Shown here piece by piece: positions 62,985-64,000 of a stretch of DNA of 64,000 bases (position 1 is the stretch's first letter; the number at the start of each line of letters is the position of its first letter). Where the stretch lies: positions 17,966 through 81,965 of the forward strand of contig JAWKTM010000031.1 in NCBI GenBank assembly GCA_041399085.1, given 5' to 3'. Below the pieces are notes generated by a model. It had not been told where the DNA came from. It saw nothing but the letters and a program-made list of their open reading frames with translations, and ran no database searches. The stretch comes from JAWKTM01 sp041399085 (lineage in GTDB: Bacteria; Planctomycetota; Planctomycetia; Pirellulales; Pirellulaceae). Both the position numbers and the translations under genes were made by a program.

Positions 62985-63872
62985 ATGAAACGCTCTCTCG
63001 GATTGTTAACGTTCGCCCTCTTGGTCTTGCTGAGCAGTGTGGCTCAGGCAGCGCCACAATGGAAGGCCCTGATTGTCGACGGTCAGAACAACCACGGCGT
63101 GTGGCCTAAAACGACTAAGATGATGAAGCACTACCTAGAGGAGTCCGGGCTGTTCACGGTCGACGTGGCGACGACCGCGCCGAAGGGAACGGATCCGGAG
63201 TTCAAGCCGAAGTTCGACAAATACGATGTGGTGATCTCGAACTACAATGGAGCGCCCTGGCCCGCGGAGACGGAGCAAGCGTTCGTGGACTATGTGAAAG
63301 GAGGCGGCGGATTTGTGGTGATCCACGCCGCGAACAATGCGTTTGGCAACTGGAAAGAGTACAACGAGATCATCGGACTCGGCGGTTGGGGCGGACGGTC
63401 CGAGAAAAGCGGGCCGTATGTCTACCTGAGCGACGACGGCAAGCTGGTTCGCGACACCAGCCAAGGCGGCGGCGGCCATCACGGGTCGCAGCACCCGTTC
63501 GCGATCATCGTGCGCGACGGCGATCATCCCATCACGCGAGGCATGCCGCAGGTGTGGATGCACGCTCAGGACGAGTTGTACGACAAGCTGCGTGGCCCGG
63601 CCGAGAACATGCACGTGCTGGCCACGGCCTACGCTTCGCCGGAGAAGGGAGGCACCGGACGTCACGAGCCGATGATGATGACGATCGACTACGGCAAGGG
63701 CCGCGTGTTCCACACGCCGATGGGGCACGGCGACTATTCGCAGGAGTGTGTCGGCTTCATCGCCGCGTTCGTCCGGGGAACGGAATGGGCCGCGACCGGC
63801 AAGGTCACCACGTCGATTCCGGCTGACTTCCCCACGGCACACGAAGTCAAGCAGCGGAAGTTTGTCGAGTAG
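62985..63872 (+). CDS. secreted ThuA-domain protein
   Basis: 295 residues with a signal peptide (MKRSLGLLTFALLVLLSSVA, mature near QA-APQW). The ThuA/glutamine-amidotransferase-like fold shows KALIVDGQNNHGVWPKTTKM, YDVVISNYNGAPWPAETEQA, VKGGGGFVVIHAANNAF, FAIIVRDGDHPITRGMP and GKGRVFHTPMGHGDYSQECV. ThuA proteins are linked to sugar or trehalose metabolism, and secreted planctomycete versions are common near dehydrogenases and DUF1501 genes. The catalytic mechanism is not settled. AAAGGAACC before the ATG is a usable ribosome site. Confidence 0.9.
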   Translation: MKRSLGLLTFALLVLLSSVAQAAPQWKALIVDGQNNHGVWPKTTKMMKHYLEESGLFTVDVATTAPKGTDPEFKPKFDKYDVVISNYNGAPWPAETEQAFVDYVKGGGGFVVIHAANNAFGNWKEYNEIIGLGGWGGRSEKSGPYVYLSDDGKLVRDTSQGGGGHHGSQHPFAIIVRDGDHPITRGMPQVWMHAQDELYDKLRGPAENMHVLATAYASPEKGGTGRHEPMMMTIDYGKGRVFHTPMGHGDYSQECVGFIAAFVRGTEWAATGKVTTSIPADFPTAHEVKQRKFVE

Positions 63873-64000
63873 ACTTCTTGTTGTGAATCGAAGGAGCCTT
63901 TATGAACCTGCAATTGCCTAGTGCCGCGACCTTAAAATGGTGTTGATTGAAAACTGGCTTTGCTGCTATTCTTCCCGAATCATCCAAGCCACCATTTGTA
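63873..64000 (+). other. 3' edge: ribosome site and start of a short or truncated gene
   Basis: AAGGAG precedes ATG 63902 at a suitable distance, but the frame (MNLQLPSAATLKW) stops after 14 codons. Then come AAAATGGTG and, near the edge, CACCATTT, an 8-base inverted pair. This may be the start of a gene cut by a frameshift or insertion, or a short leader; the window ends too soon to decide. Confidence 0.3.

Overview
The window reads as a chromosome segment of a planctomycete, probably Pirellulales-like. The evidence is three DUF1501 proteins with twin-arginine signals, two DUF1549/DUF1553 (PSCyt/PSD1) proteins, a DUF1559 pseudopilin-like protein, a CRTAC1/ASPIC protein beside a TPR protein, a sulfatase, a ThuA protein, and two giant secreted proteins opening with the LEPR-like 'FEPLE.R.(L/M)MAAD' motif. 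No tRNA, rRNA, CRISPR array, complete insertion sequence or prophage was seen.

Layout. 1-7 kb: the 3' part of a beta-helix protein, then a DUF1501 plus PSD1/LamG pair on the minus strand. 7-17.3 kb: what looks like one giant secreted gene (dockerin-like, heme peroxidase, Rhs/YD shell interrupted by FG-GAP repeats, second Rhs shell, unknown tip), now split by clustered frameshifts. 17.6-25.4 kb: a glycosyltransferase, a 21-bp tandem-repeat array, a Ser/Thr kinase with a degenerate receiver, an EF-hand protein, a membrane-anchored trypsin-like protease, and a histidine kinase/response regulator pair. 25.5-31.7 kb: a complete [NiFe]-hydrogenase maturation set in the order hypF-C-D-E-A-B, with no hydrogenase subunit in the window. 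32-41 kb: a DUF4013 membrane protein, an SGNH hydrolase, TPR and CRTAC1 proteins, DUF1559, an SDR/RmlD-like protein and a GYF_2 protein. 41.5-46.5 kb: a giant LEPR-type protein carrying a thioredoxin-like CPHC domain and a cyclophilin before a string of Ig/cadherin-like repeats. 46.6-56.3 kb, minus strand: a GH2 glycosidase, a class V aminotransferase, MmgE/PrpD, a sulfatase and an M1 aminopeptidase. 56.5-63.9 kb, plus strand: DUF1501, DUF1549/1553, an MBL-fold protein, DUF1501 and ThuA, a typical planctomycete polymer-degradation or secreted-enzyme neighbourhood.

Two things need care. First, at least six loci show reading-frame breaks (about 3.67, 10.7-10.96, 15.98/16.10, 22.3, 36.05 and 38.7 kb). 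They may be real decay or indels in the assembly, and this cannot be decided from the sequence alone. Second, the intergenic DNA is not empty. It holds two copies of a roughly 120-bp palindromic element with matching terminal inverted repeats (6902-7020 and 61424-61543), a second palindromic element (53524-53611), and a roughly 430-bp tandem array (18824-19255).
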